Shown: in pieces, positions 1 to 5,675 of the stretch
Layout: each line of letters starts with the position of its first letter
How positions within the stretch are numbered: position 1 is the first letter of the stretch
Source: Lentimicrobiaceae bacterium
GTDB lineage: Bacteria; Bacteroidota; Bacteroidia; Bacteroidales; WCHB1-69
NCBI GenBank assembly: GCA_009787485.1
Contig: WQWP01000137.1
Coordinates: forward strand, 1-5,972
Reading direction: 5' to 3'
DNA length: 5,972 nucleotides
Notes under the pieces: generated by a model
Told to the model about the DNA's origin: nothing
The model's input: the letters and a program-made list of their open reading frames with translations, nothing else
Database searches by the model: none
Made by a program: the position numbers and the translations under genes

Positions 1-16
1 AGCTTGTTAAGCAAGC

Positions 17-240
17 ATGAACTACTATCAAAAAAATCTGAATACAAGTAAATTACAAAAATGCTATGAAGTAGCGCCGCCAAGAATACGGCAATTGCTA
101 ACAGCAGAAATAGATTTTATAGTAAAGCAATAACTTATTCCGGCAATGATTTTTTAAAATTAGCCGCTGCGTTTAATATGGATGCCAATATTTATGAGGT
201 AGATAATTCTACTGTTTTTTGCGAGATGAAGAAAAAATAG
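17..240 (+). pseudogene. Relic of a class I SAM-dependent methyltransferase, internally deleted and frameshifted
   Basis: An ATG at 17 opens a 38-codon frame (stop TAA 131-133) that reads MNYYQKNL then KLQKCYEVAPPRIRQLL and AEIDFIV. This resembles the N-terminus of small SAM-dependent methyltransferases, in which a similar KLxxCYEIAPPRVxQYLxAEI stretch precedes the LDLGCGYG motif. From about 127 a second frame (stop TAG 238-240) reads ITYSGNDFLKLAAAF, then NIYEVDNSTVFCEMKKK. This resembles the C-terminal strand region of the same kind of protein. The glycine-rich SAM-binding motif and most of the Rossmann core, probably well over 100 residues, are missing, and the two parts are in different frames. 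The product cannot be functional. The family assignment rests on remembered motifs and not on a search; the pseudogene status is fairly clear if the family is right. The left flank (1-16) is too short to show a promoter. Confidence 0.6.
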
Positions 241-340
241 GGCTAAATCTTATTTTGGTGCTGAGAAAATAAAAAAAGTAAAAGCAGGTACCGTTTTTTG
301 CATGTAATGTGCATATCTATCACATTGCGTGCGACCCCAA

Positions 341-436
341 ATTCCTTTTCCGCTTGCGGAAAAGGTGGCAGCCGACGGCACATAAACCTTTCTAATTCAA
401 AGTATTTTGCGCCGTCGGATGACGGAAAAGGTTTAT
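341..436. repeat. Dispersed palindromic repeat element (REP/MITE-like)
   Basis: The core is a perfect 10 bp inverted repeat, CCTTTTCCGC (344-353) and GCGGAAAAGG (356-365), with a 2 nt loop. It is followed by TGGCAGCCGACGGC and then by a second nested pair of arms: CCGACGGC (372-379) with GCCGTCGG (411-418), and ATAAACCTTT (382-391) with AAAGGTTTAT (427-436). CGGAAAAGG recurs at 423-431. The whole can fold into two adjacent hairpins. The layout (palindrome, then TG, then a GCCGAxGGC-like box, then GTTTATA) parallels the repeat inside fumC. Short non-coding palindromes of this kind are common in Bacteroidota intergenic DNA. Copy number in this genome cannot be seen from the window. Confidence 0.65.
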
Positions 437-520
437 AAAAATAATTCAGCACAGCAAGAAAGTTCTATCGTTTTACAGAGAGAATATTTTGAAAATCAAA
501 TAAAAAACTGGAAAATCCAG

Positions 521-599
521 CCCAAGTTGACCCCCTAATTCCAATTCAAACTGACCCCTCATTTCCGATGAAATTGACCCCCTGTTTCCAGACGAAAAA
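521..599. mobile_element. Terminal repeat block resembling an IS21-family insertion sequence end (solo remnant)
   Basis: Three consecutive direct repeats begin at 528, 552 and 575. Each starts TGACCCC, continues with an ATTCC or TTTCC box, and ends in an A-rich run: TGACCCCCTAATTCC, TGACCCCTCATTTCC, TGACCCCCTGTTTCC. Spacing is 24 and 23 bp. On the minus strand they read GGGGGTCAATTTCATCGG, GGGGTCAGTTTGAATTGG and GGGGGTCAACTTGGGCTGG. Multiple GGGTCA-type repeats like these are characteristic of the transposase-binding ends of many IS21-family elements of Bacteroidota. Neither istA nor istB is visible here. The right side runs into the fumC 3' end, and the left side is repeat debris, so this looks like a solo end left after deletion. 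The exact element boundary cannot be set. The family call is from memory of such ends. Confidence 0.6.
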
Positions 600-626
600 T
601 GCCAGCGTGCAACTTGCGGTTATAAA

Positions 627-2087
627 CTATAGCACTTCATCAAACTCCTCTTCCGAAATTACCCCCAACTCCAGCGCCGCCTCTCTCAACATTAAATCAT
701 TTTTATGCGCATGTTGCGCAATTTTAGCAGCATTGTTATAGCCAATCACCGGAGTTAAAGCGGTAACCAACATCAGCGAATTTTCATAATGTTTTTTAAT
801 ATTTTTTAGATTGGGTTGGATGCCGGTTACACAATGATCGTTAAACGAATTCATTGCATCGCTCAATAAATGAATGGATTGTAGAATATTTTTGGCGATG
901 AGCGGCATAAACACATTCAGTTGTAACTGTCCTTGCATAGCGCCAGTGGTAATGGCTACATCATTGCCTATTACTTGGCAGCAAACCATGGCAAGCGCTT
1001 CGCATTGTGTGGGATTCACTTTCGCGGGCATGATGGAGGATCCGGGCTCGTTTTCGGGGAGGAGTAACTCGCCGAAGCCGCAGCGAGGGCCTGAGGCCAA
1101 TAACTTTATATCGTTGGCAATCTTCATTAAGGAAACGGCGAGGCGTTTCAGGGCGCTTGAGAGCTCTACGAAGGCGTCGTGGGAGGAGATTGCCTCGAAT
1201 TTGTTGGGGGCTGTGTGAAGTTGGTATAAACTACCCCGCCCTTCGGGCACCCCTTCAAAATTTGAAGGGGATATTTTATCCCCGTCATTGCCGGCTTGAC
1301 CGTCATTGCGGGCTTGACCCGCAATCCCATTCAATTCATTGATAAAGAAATTGATGTACATCACCGCTTTTTCATCATAGCCCTTAGGAACATTAATGCC
1401 GTTGCCAACAGCACTGCCACCTATTGGCAAGAAAGATATTGCATTTAAGGCATTTTTAACATTCGTAAGCCCAAACGACAATTGTGCAGTATATGCCGAA
1501 AATTCATCTCCCAAAGTAAGCGGCGTAGCATCCATTAAATGCGTGCGGCCTATTTTTTTAATGGTAGCAAATTCTTTTGACTTTTCGGTAAATGATAATG
1601 AAAGTTTTTCCAATGCCGGAAGGAAACAACTTGTAATTTCCTGCAATGCAGCCATTCGCATCGCCGTAGGAAATACATCGTTTGTAGATTGCGATTTGTT
1701 TACGTCATCATTAGGAGAAAGCACAACCGGAGGCTCTAACGTTTTTGCATAAAAAGCAATCACTTCATTGAGGTTCATGTGGGTTTGCGTGCCTGAGCCG
1801 GTTTGCCACACCAACAATGGAAAGGCATCCGGAAGTTTGCCGGATAGAATAGCATCGCAGGCTTGGGCAATGGCATCGCGTTTCTCTTTTGAAAGTACGC
1901 CGCAGTCATAATTGGCAAAAGCCGCAGCTTTTTTCACTACGGCTATTGCATTTATGATTTCTACCGGCATTTTTTCGCTGCCGATTTTAAAGTTGTTTAA
2001 CGAGCGTTGGGTTTGCGCTCCCCACAGAGCATCCACAGGCACTTGAACTTCGCCTAATGTGTCGTGTTCAGTTCTATACGCGCTCAT
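627..2087 (-). CDS. fumC: Class II fumarate hydratase (fumarase C) with an in-frame repeat-derived insertion
   Basis: FumC reversibly hydrates fumarate to L-malate in the TCA cycle as a cytosolic homotetramer, without an iron-sulfur cluster. The 486-residue frame carries the family landmarks in order: LWGAQTQRSL (21-30), TGSGTQ with S98 and T100, PNDDVNKSQS (125-134), GRTHLMDATPL with catalytic H183, and the signature loop PGSSIMPAKVNPTQCEA (348-364). In that loop S350, K356, N358 and E363 match the E. coli S318, K324, N326 and E331. The TQCEA ending favours fumarase over aspartase. About 37 residues (roughly 254-290, GQARND/GQAGND onwards) have no counterpart in ordinary FumC and are encoded by palindromic repeat DNA. 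E. coli B-site residues R126 and H129 align with V121 and S124. The protein ends at EEFDEVL, about 13 residues earlier than E. coli FumC, close to an IS-like end. The ATG shares a base with the floA stop (TAATG), so translation is probably coupled. Identity is certain; activity is likely but not proven. Confidence 0.95.
   Translation of the reverse strand: MSAYRTEHDTLGEVQVPVDALWGAQTQRSLNNFKIGSEKMPVEIINAIAVVKKAAAFANYDCGVLSKEKRDAIAQACDAILSGKLPDAFPLLVWQTGSGTQTHMNLNEVIAFYAKTLEPPVVLSPNDDVNKSQSTNDVFPTAMRMAALQEITSCFLPALEKLSLSFTEKSKEFATIKKIGRTHLMDATPLTLGDEFSAYTAQLSFGLTNVKNALNAISFLPIGGSAVGNGINVPKGYDEKAVMYINFFINELNGIAGQARNDGQAGNDGDKISPSNFEGVPEGRGSLYQLHTAPNKFEAISSHDAFVELSSALKRLAVSLMKIANDIKLLASGPRCGFGELLLPENEPGSSIMPAKVNPTQCEALAMVCCQVIGNDVAITTGAMQGQLQLNVFMPLIAKNILQSIHLLSDAMNSFNDHCVTGIQPNLKNIKKHYENSLMLVTALTPVIGYNNAAKIAQHAHKNDLMLREAALELGVISEEEFDEVL
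1221..1283. repeat. Palindromic repeat element inside fumC (hairpin cluster)
   Basis: Three hairpins lie side by side. GCCC (1238-1241) pairs with GGGC (1245-1248). CCCCTTCAAA (1250-1259) and TTTGAAGGGG (1261-1270) form a perfect 10 bp inverted repeat around one central base. GGGGATA (1267-1273) pairs with TATCCCC (1277-1283) and shares GGGG with the previous arm, so the two folds are mutually exclusive. On the coding (minus) strand the element runs palindrome, TGCCCGAAGGGC, then GGGGTAGTTTATA, the same layout as the intergenic repeat at 341-436. It is translated in frame as GDKISPSNFEGVPEGRGSLY within FumC. Confidence 0.75.
1284..1326. repeat. 18 bp tandem duplication plus palindrome inside fumC
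   Basis: Two adjacent 18 bp units, 1284-1301 and 1302-1319, read GTCATTGCSGGCTTGACC and differ at one base (C versus G at the ninth position). They are translated from the minus strand as GQARND and GQAGND. The right-hand unit also forms a hairpin with ATTGCGGG (1305-1312) and CCCGCAAT (1318-1325), 8 bp perfect arms with a 5 nt loop. The ATTGCGGGCTTGACCCGCAAT type of palindrome is a dispersed repeat that I recognise from many bacterial genomes. The unit length is a multiple of three, so the duplication keeps the fumC frame. Confidence 0.8.
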
Positions 2088-3079
2088 TACTTTATCTCTT
2101 CATCTTTTTTAGGAGCTGCTTTGGGCTTTCCGATCGCCTCACGCATGCTGGTGTCTGATTTCAAATTTTCTAATTTATAATAATCCATCACGCCGAAATT
2201 ACCATTTCTAAAGGCTTCTGCCAGAGCAAGAGGAACCTCCGCTTCGGCAAGAATTACTTTTGCGCGCGCTTCCTGTGCTTTGGCTTTCATTTCCTGCTCG
2301 CTTGCCACAGCCATAGCGCGACGCTCTTCCGCTTTTGCCTGCGCAATGTTTTTATCGGCATTTGCCTGATCCATTTGTAAAATAGCGCCTATGTTTTTAC
2401 CCACATCCACATCGGCAATGTCAATAGAAAGGATTTCGTAGGCTGTTCCTGAATCTAATCCTTTTGTTAACACTAATTTAGAAATTGAGTCCGGGTTTTC
2501 CAATACTACTTTATGTGAAGTTGCCGATCCGATGGCCGAAACGATCCCCTCCCCTACTCTTGCCATAATGGTTTCTTCGCCGGCTCCTCCCACCAATTGT
2601 CTGATATTTGTACGCACAGTAACGCGTGCTTTGGCAATCAATTGAATACCGTCTTTTGCTACTGCCGATACCGGAGGCGAGTCGATTACCTTAGGAATTA
2701 CGGAGGTTTGTATCGCTTCTAAGATATTACGACCTGCCAAATCTATCGCCGTAGCCGCTTTGAAATCAAGGCTAATATTTGCTTTGTCGGCTGAAATTAA
2801 AGCATTTACAACAGGAACAACGCGCCCGCCGGCAAGATAGTGCGCTTCCAACTGATCGCGGTTCAATTTAATGCCGGCTTTGGTACCAGTAATCAATGCA
2901 TTGACAATAATGCCGGGCGGCACTCTCCGCCAGCGCATTAAGATTAGTTGAATGAGTGAAACGCGCACGCCGTTAAGCAACGCATTAAACCACAAACCCA
3001 GCGGAACTAACCATAAGAACAAGATTAGCAGGATAATACTTCCTACGATAATTAAAAATAGAGCTACATTCGGATCCAT
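2087..3079 (-). CDS. floA: Flotillin-like protein FloA (SPFH-family membrane microdomain scaffold)
   Basis: FloA assembles at the inner face of the cytoplasmic membrane and organises functional membrane microdomains. From the ATG at 3077-3079 the protein is 330 residues, close to the roughly 331 of Bacillus FloA, and it begins MDPNVALFLI as that family does. An upstream in-frame TTG at 3101-3103 would add eight residues inside nfeD and is unlikely. A hydrophobic anchor spans about residues 5-27. The SPFH core includes HYLAGG (80-85), AAIDLAGR, QLVGGAGEETI (161-171), ARVGEGIVS, LDSGTAYEILSIDIADVDVG and KNIGAILQ (228-235). It is followed by an Ala/Glu-rich coiled-coil stretch (about 243-290, AKAEERRAMAVA and AEAEVPLALAEAF) and by GVMDYY. 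The start lies 4 nt after the nfeD stop, and the TAA overlaps the fumC ATG, which indicates an operon with coupled translation. Pairing with an NfeD protein is the usual arrangement. Nothing looks damaged. Confidence 0.95.
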   Translation of the reverse strand: MDPNVALFLIIVGSIILLILFLWLVPLGLWFNALLNGVRVSLIQLILMRWRRVPPGIIVNALITGTKAGIKLNRDQLEAHYLAGGRVVPVVNALISADKANISLDFKAATAIDLAGRNILEAIQTSVIPKVIDSPPVSAVAKDGIQLIAKARVTVRTNIRQLVGGAGEETIMARVGEGIVSAIGSATSHKVVLENPDSISKLVLTKGLDSGTAYEILSIDIADVDVGKNIGAILQMDQANADKNIAQAKAEERRAMAVASEQEMKAKAQEARAKVILAEAEVPLALAEAFRNGNFGVMDYYKLENLKSDTSMREAIGKPKAAPKKDEEIK

Positions 3080-3083
3080 AATG

Positions 3084-3392
3084 TTATTTTTTAAGTTTGA
3101 CAATAATTTTATTACCTTCTATTTTGGTGATGATAACCTCTTGGTTTTCATCAATAAAGTCGTTTTGCGAAAACACTTCCTCCGTGATCTCTTCAAAAAT
3201 AGCTTTTCCGGCAGGCGCTAAGCGCGATACGGTTTTGCCCTCCATTCCCACTGTTATTTTTTGGTCGAGTACATTTACTTTGCTGTCGATTTCAGTTTTC
3301 AACATCAACGGTTTCCACGTTTTAAAGCGGAAAAAGAAGATAACTCCAAGTATGAGTGTTATTAAAACGATTGTAAGCCAAAGGGTTGTCAT
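3084..3392 (-). CDS. Short NfeD-type membrane protein with OB-fold domain, partner of FloA
   Basis: The 102-residue product has one N-terminal membrane segment (about residues 3-21, LTIVLITLILGVIFFF). After a linker with basic residues comes a C-terminal domain of about 57 residues that matches the NfeD OB-fold pattern: VGMEGKTVSRLAPAGKAIF (48-66), FIDENQEVIITKIEGNKIIVK (79-99). The G-x-x-G-x-(T/V)-x-x-L-x-P-x-G-K arrangement is the family hallmark. Full-length NfeD proteins carry several membrane helices, and some a ClpP-like protease domain; this is the short form typically encoded beside floA. It is the first gene of the operon, 4 nt ahead of floA. The presumed role is to support FloA assembly or localisation; that is known for the family and inferred here. 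The ATG at 3390-3392 is the only suitable start and lacks a Shine-Dalgarno sequence. Confidence 0.88.
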   Translation of the reverse strand: MTTLWLTIVLITLILGVIFFFRFKTWKPLMLKTEIDSKVNVLDQKITVGMEGKTVSRLAPAGKAIFEEITEEVFSQNDFIDENQEVIITKIEGNKIIVKLKK

Positions 3393-3409
3393 AAAATGAA
3401 ATTAGGCTG

Positions 3410-3417
3410 CAAGTATA
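3410..3417 (-). promoter_or_regulatory. Possible -7 element of the nfeD-floA-fumC promoter
   Basis: On the minus strand, 18 nt upstream of the nfeD ATG, TATACTTG differs by one base from the Bacteroidota -7 consensus TAnnTTTG. No convincing TTTG -33 box is found at 19-21 bp. A TTG exists but the gap is about 27 bp. The operon must have a promoter somewhere in 3393-3529, since the neighbouring gene diverges, but this exact site is only a candidate. Confidence 0.3.
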
Positions 3418-3470
3418 ATAAAAAAAGTGAAATTATTTTTTATACAACTCTTTTAAATCAATTTCAAATC

Positions 3471-3506
3471 TTTTAGAAATATGTAGTGGAAAAACATGTA
3501 ATTTTG
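3471..3506 (+). promoter_or_regulatory. Bacteroidota-type promoter for the DUF3667 gene
   Basis: TAATTTTG at 3499-3506 matches the -7 consensus TAnnTTTG exactly and lies 23 nt before the ATG at 3530. A weak -33-like TTTTAG occurs at 3471-3476. Transcription would start near 3512-3515 and give a leader of about 15-18 nt without a Shine-Dalgarno sequence, which is normal for this phylum. Confidence 0.55.
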
Positions 3507-3529
3507 CAGCAATTTTTACCCATCTTACT

Positions 3530-4438
3530 ATGAAATGGTTTAAGAAAAGACAGCGCCCCTTGCCCGAAGAGACAGTTTGCCGTAATTGCGGCACACAAAC
3601 CGTGGGGCGATATTGCCACGAATGTGGACAAGACCTCTTTGCTGGAATTGGGCAACCCATTTTGAAAATGACTGCGCATGTGTTTGAGCACGCTTTTGCA
3701 TTAGAAGGGAGAACGCCACGCACCTTGTTTAATTTGATGTTTCGCCCAGGCTTCCTGCCGAATGAATACTACTTGGGCAAAATTAACCGGTATGTGCATC
3801 CTGTAAAACTATTCTGGATGTCCTCACTGATCTTTTTCGCCCTTTTAATTGGTGGAATGAATTTTGATAATCTACAACCCCAGGTAACAACATCGGGAAG
3901 TGCAAAAATTAATATTCATCTCAAGAACAATGCTCTTGCAGATACTCTTGTGAATAATCAAATTCAAGCCCATGGAGAAGAGGATGCGGAAAAGATTAAT
4001 AAAGCATTAGAAATAGGGAGTGTGCTGGTAAAATATGGTACTAAATTTGCTCCTTATGCTACTTTCCTGCTCATTCCAATTTTTGCATTATTACTTGCAT
4101 GGTTCTTTTGGCGGAAAAAATTATTTTACATATTTCATTTGGTATTTGCAGTGCATTTTCATACTTTTTTATGGATCTATTTCAGCATCCTCCTTATTAT
4201 TAATATGTGCACTCCCAAATGGACGTACCCCGGCTGGCTATCATTTTTACTCTTTCTTATTCCCGGAGTTTACTTATCTATAGCCTTTTACCGCTTCTAT
4301 CACAGCAAAACACGGTGGCAAGCAGTGTGGAAAGCCATTATCATCGGCATATTGTATTTCTTATTAATCATTATTGTTACCATGCTGCTGATTGTGTTAG
4401 TGGTGCGCATTTTCTTTCCGGAGGTATATAGTTCTTAG
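3530..4438 (+). CDS. DUF3667 family membrane protein with N-terminal zinc ribbon
   Basis: The function of this family is unknown. The 302-residue product starts with a basic stretch and a four-cysteine zinc ribbon, CRNCG and CHECGQ (C17, C20, C29, C32). The DUF3667 signature follows: RTPRTLFNLMFRPGFLPNEY (61-80), then YLGKINRYVHPVKLF (81-95). Hydrophobic segments at about 92-110, 172-193, 198-225, 235-255 and 268-294 suggest five membrane helices. A polar region of about 60 residues (111-170) separates the first helix from the rest. The likely location is the cytoplasmic membrane with the zinc ribbon in the cytosol. The gene stands alone, diverges from nfeD and converges on dxr with a 4 bp gap. 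The upstream TAATTTTG supports the chosen start. No catalytic residues are recognisable. Confidence 0.88.
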   Translation: MKWFKKRQRPLPEETVCRNCGTQTVGRYCHECGQDLFAGIGQPILKMTAHVFEHAFALEGRTPRTLFNLMFRPGFLPNEYYLGKINRYVHPVKLFWMSSLIFFALLIGGMNFDNLQPQVTTSGSAKINIHLKNNALADTLVNNQIQAHGEEDAEKINKALEIGSVLVKYGTKFAPYATFLLIPIFALLLAWFFWRKKLFYIFHLVFAVHFHTFLWIYFSILLIINMCTPKWTYPGWLSFLLFLIPGVYLSIAFYRFYHSKTRWQAVWKAIIIGILYFLLIIIVTMLLIVLVVRIFFPEVYSS

Positions 4439-4442
4439 GGAT

Positions 4443-5603
4443 TTACTCTGCGTTCCCTTGAAGAGAATTAAGAATTATTCGTGTTGCCTTGTCTGTCTCC
4501 AAATATTCATTTATAGTTTTTGGTTGGGAAAAATGGATATCGGTTAATGCCTTCTCAATAATTTTAGGAATATCCATAAACTTAATCTCTCCATTCAAAA
4601 ATTTAGCCACCGCTATTTCATTTGCCGCATTCATCACACAAGGTTTATTGCCGCCTTCTTTCGAGGCATAGTAAGCCAATGATAAACAGGGGAAAGTCTC
4701 AAAATCCGGTTTTTCAAAAGTAAATGTGGGATAATCTGCGAACGAAAAACGCGGAAATTCGCTTGGTAATCTTCTGGGGAATGTGAGCGCGTATTGAATC
4801 GGCAGCTTCATATCGGGTAAACCTAATTGCGCTTTTACAGAGCCATCTGTAAATTGCACTAAGGAATGGATAATGGATTGCGGGTGCACAATCACTTCTA
4901 TTTTATCCAAACTCATGTTAAACAACCATTTGGCTTCTATTACTTCCAAACCTTTATTCATTAGCGTGGCGCTGTCAATCGTAATTTTGTTGCCCATGTT
5001 CCAGTTAGGATGTTTGAGCGCCTGCTCGCAAGTTACTTTTGCAAGTTCTTCCACTGTTTTTCCTCTAAAGGGACCTCCGGAAGCGGTCAGGATAATTTTC
5101 TCAACACTATTGTCATGCTCGCCGATGAGGCATTGAAAAATGGCGGAATGCTCAGAATCTACGGGAATAATCGGCACGCTTTTCTCTTTCGCTTTTTGTA
5201 TCATCAACTCGCCGGCAACTACCAGCGTTTCTTTGTTGGCAAGCGCTACCGGAATTTCGTTTTCAATGGCAGCATACACCGGTGCAAGTCCAGCAATGCC
5301 CACAATGCACGAAAGCGCTATGTCAATACTATTCATTGACATACAATCCGTTAGCGATTGCAATCCCGCAAAAACTTTGCAATCCTCTTTTGCTAATGCA
5401 TGTTTCACTTTTTCATAATGTTGCTCATCAATAATAACCACCGTATTGGGTTTGTATTTGAGCGCCTGTTGAATAAGCAGATCGCAGTTGGAACAGGCAG
5501 AGAGCAACTCCACTTCAAATAGATCAGGAAATTGATCAATAACTTGCAGGGCTTGAGTTCCCATGGATCCGGTGGAGCCGAGGAGGGCGATATGGCGTTT
5601 CAT
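4443..5603 (-). CDS. dxr: 1-deoxy-D-xylulose 5-phosphate reductoisomerase (DXR, IspC)
   Basis: DXR converts 1-deoxy-D-xylulose 5-phosphate to 2-C-methyl-D-erythritol 4-phosphate with NADPH and a divalent metal, the committed step of the MEP isoprenoid pathway and the target of fosmidomycin. The 386-residue protein is of normal family length. The NADPH-binding loop is GSTGSMG (9-15). ANKETLV (122-128) and PVDSEHSAIFQ (147-157) follow, with metal ligands D149 and E151. Substrate and metal residues are present in TASGGPFR (S175), KHPNW (H198, W201) and DSATLMNKGLE (S211, N216, K217, E220). HPQSIIHSLVQF (240-251) and the C-terminal helical domain with NAANEIAV (325-332) complete it. All catalytic residues compared with E. 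coli are conserved. The gene appears monocistronic in the window. A promoter candidate and a heptamer repeat lie just upstream. The first 20 or so codons are unusually rich in C-ending codons. Confidence 0.97.
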   Translation of the reverse strand: MKRHIALLGSTGSMGTQALQVIDQFPDLFEVELLSACSNCDLLIQQALKYKPNTVVIIDEQHYEKVKHALAKEDCKVFAGLQSLTDCMSMNSIDIALSCIVGIAGLAPVYAAIENEIPVALANKETLVVAGELMIQKAKEKSVPIIPVDSEHSAIFQCLIGEHDNSVEKIILTASGGPFRGKTVEELAKVTCEQALKHPNWNMGNKITIDSATLMNKGLEVIEAKWLFNMSLDKIEVIVHPQSIIHSLVQFTDGSVKAQLGLPDMKLPIQYALTFPRRLPSEFPRFSFADYPTFTFEKPDFETFPCLSLAYYASKEGGNKPCVMNAANEIAVAKFLNGEIKFMDIPKIIEKALTDIHFSQPKTINEYLETDKATRIILNSLQGNAE

Positions 5604-5607
5604 TATG

Positions 5608-5647
5608 AAGATTTAAAGATTTAAGATTTAAGATTTAAGGTTTAAAG
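5608..5647. repeat. Heptanucleotide tandem repeat in the dxr leader
   Basis: About five units of AAGATTT (minus strand AAATCTT) run head to tail: 5608-5614 plus one extra A, 5616-5622, 5623-5629, 5630-5636, and a variant AAGGTTT at 5637-5643 followed by AAAG. The array begins 4 nt upstream of the dxr ATG and occupies the position of the ribosome-binding region. Copy-number changes would alter the promoter-to-start distance by 7 nt steps but not the reading frame. Confidence 0.85.
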
Positions 5648-5675
5648 TTAATGTACATTGATTATAAGTGATTTA

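Larger units (their letters stand above)
241..626. other. Gene-free stretch of repeats and mobile-element debris
   Basis: No convincing coding region is present between the methyltransferase relic and the fumC stop codon. The stretch contains about 100 bp of AT-rich sequence (241-340) with nothing recognisable, a palindromic dispersed repeat (341-436), another AT-rich spacer (437-520) with a small CTGGA/TCCAG hairpin at 508-520, the TGACCCC repeat block (521-599), and a 27 bp stretch (600-626) next to the fumC stop. The only longer open frame runs on the minus strand straight through the palindromic repeat and looks fortuitous. Confidence 0.6.

Noticed and set aside
243..452. 69-codon open frame on the minus strand
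   Set aside because: It runs through the palindromic repeat, has no recognisable domain, and its residues mirror the repeat arms. It is most likely fortuitous.
521..599. Possible small CRISPR array
   Set aside because: The three units are directly adjacent with no spacers between them and diverge internally, which fits a transposase-binding IS end better.
1396..1752. 118-codon plus-strand frame opposite fumC
   Set aside because: It lies wholly antisense to a confidently identified gene and shows no domain or start signal.
627..2087. Aspartate ammonia-lyase instead of fumarase
   Set aside because: The signature loop ends in NPTQCEA, and GPRCGFGE and ENEPGSS are fumarase-type; aspartases differ at these sites.
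627..2087. fumC as a pseudogene because of the insertion and short C-terminus
   Set aside because: The frame is open throughout, the insert is a multiple of three, and all A-site catalytic residues are present, so an active enzyme is plausible.
3080..3103. Upstream TTG start for floA, adding eight residues
   Set aside because: It would overlap nfeD by 20 nt. The ATG at 3077-3079 gives the MDP start typical of FloA and normal operon spacing.
3433..3723. 96-codon minus-strand frame over the DUF3667 start
   Set aside because: It is antisense to the zinc-ribbon region and crosses the promoter. It looks like a shadow of the real gene.
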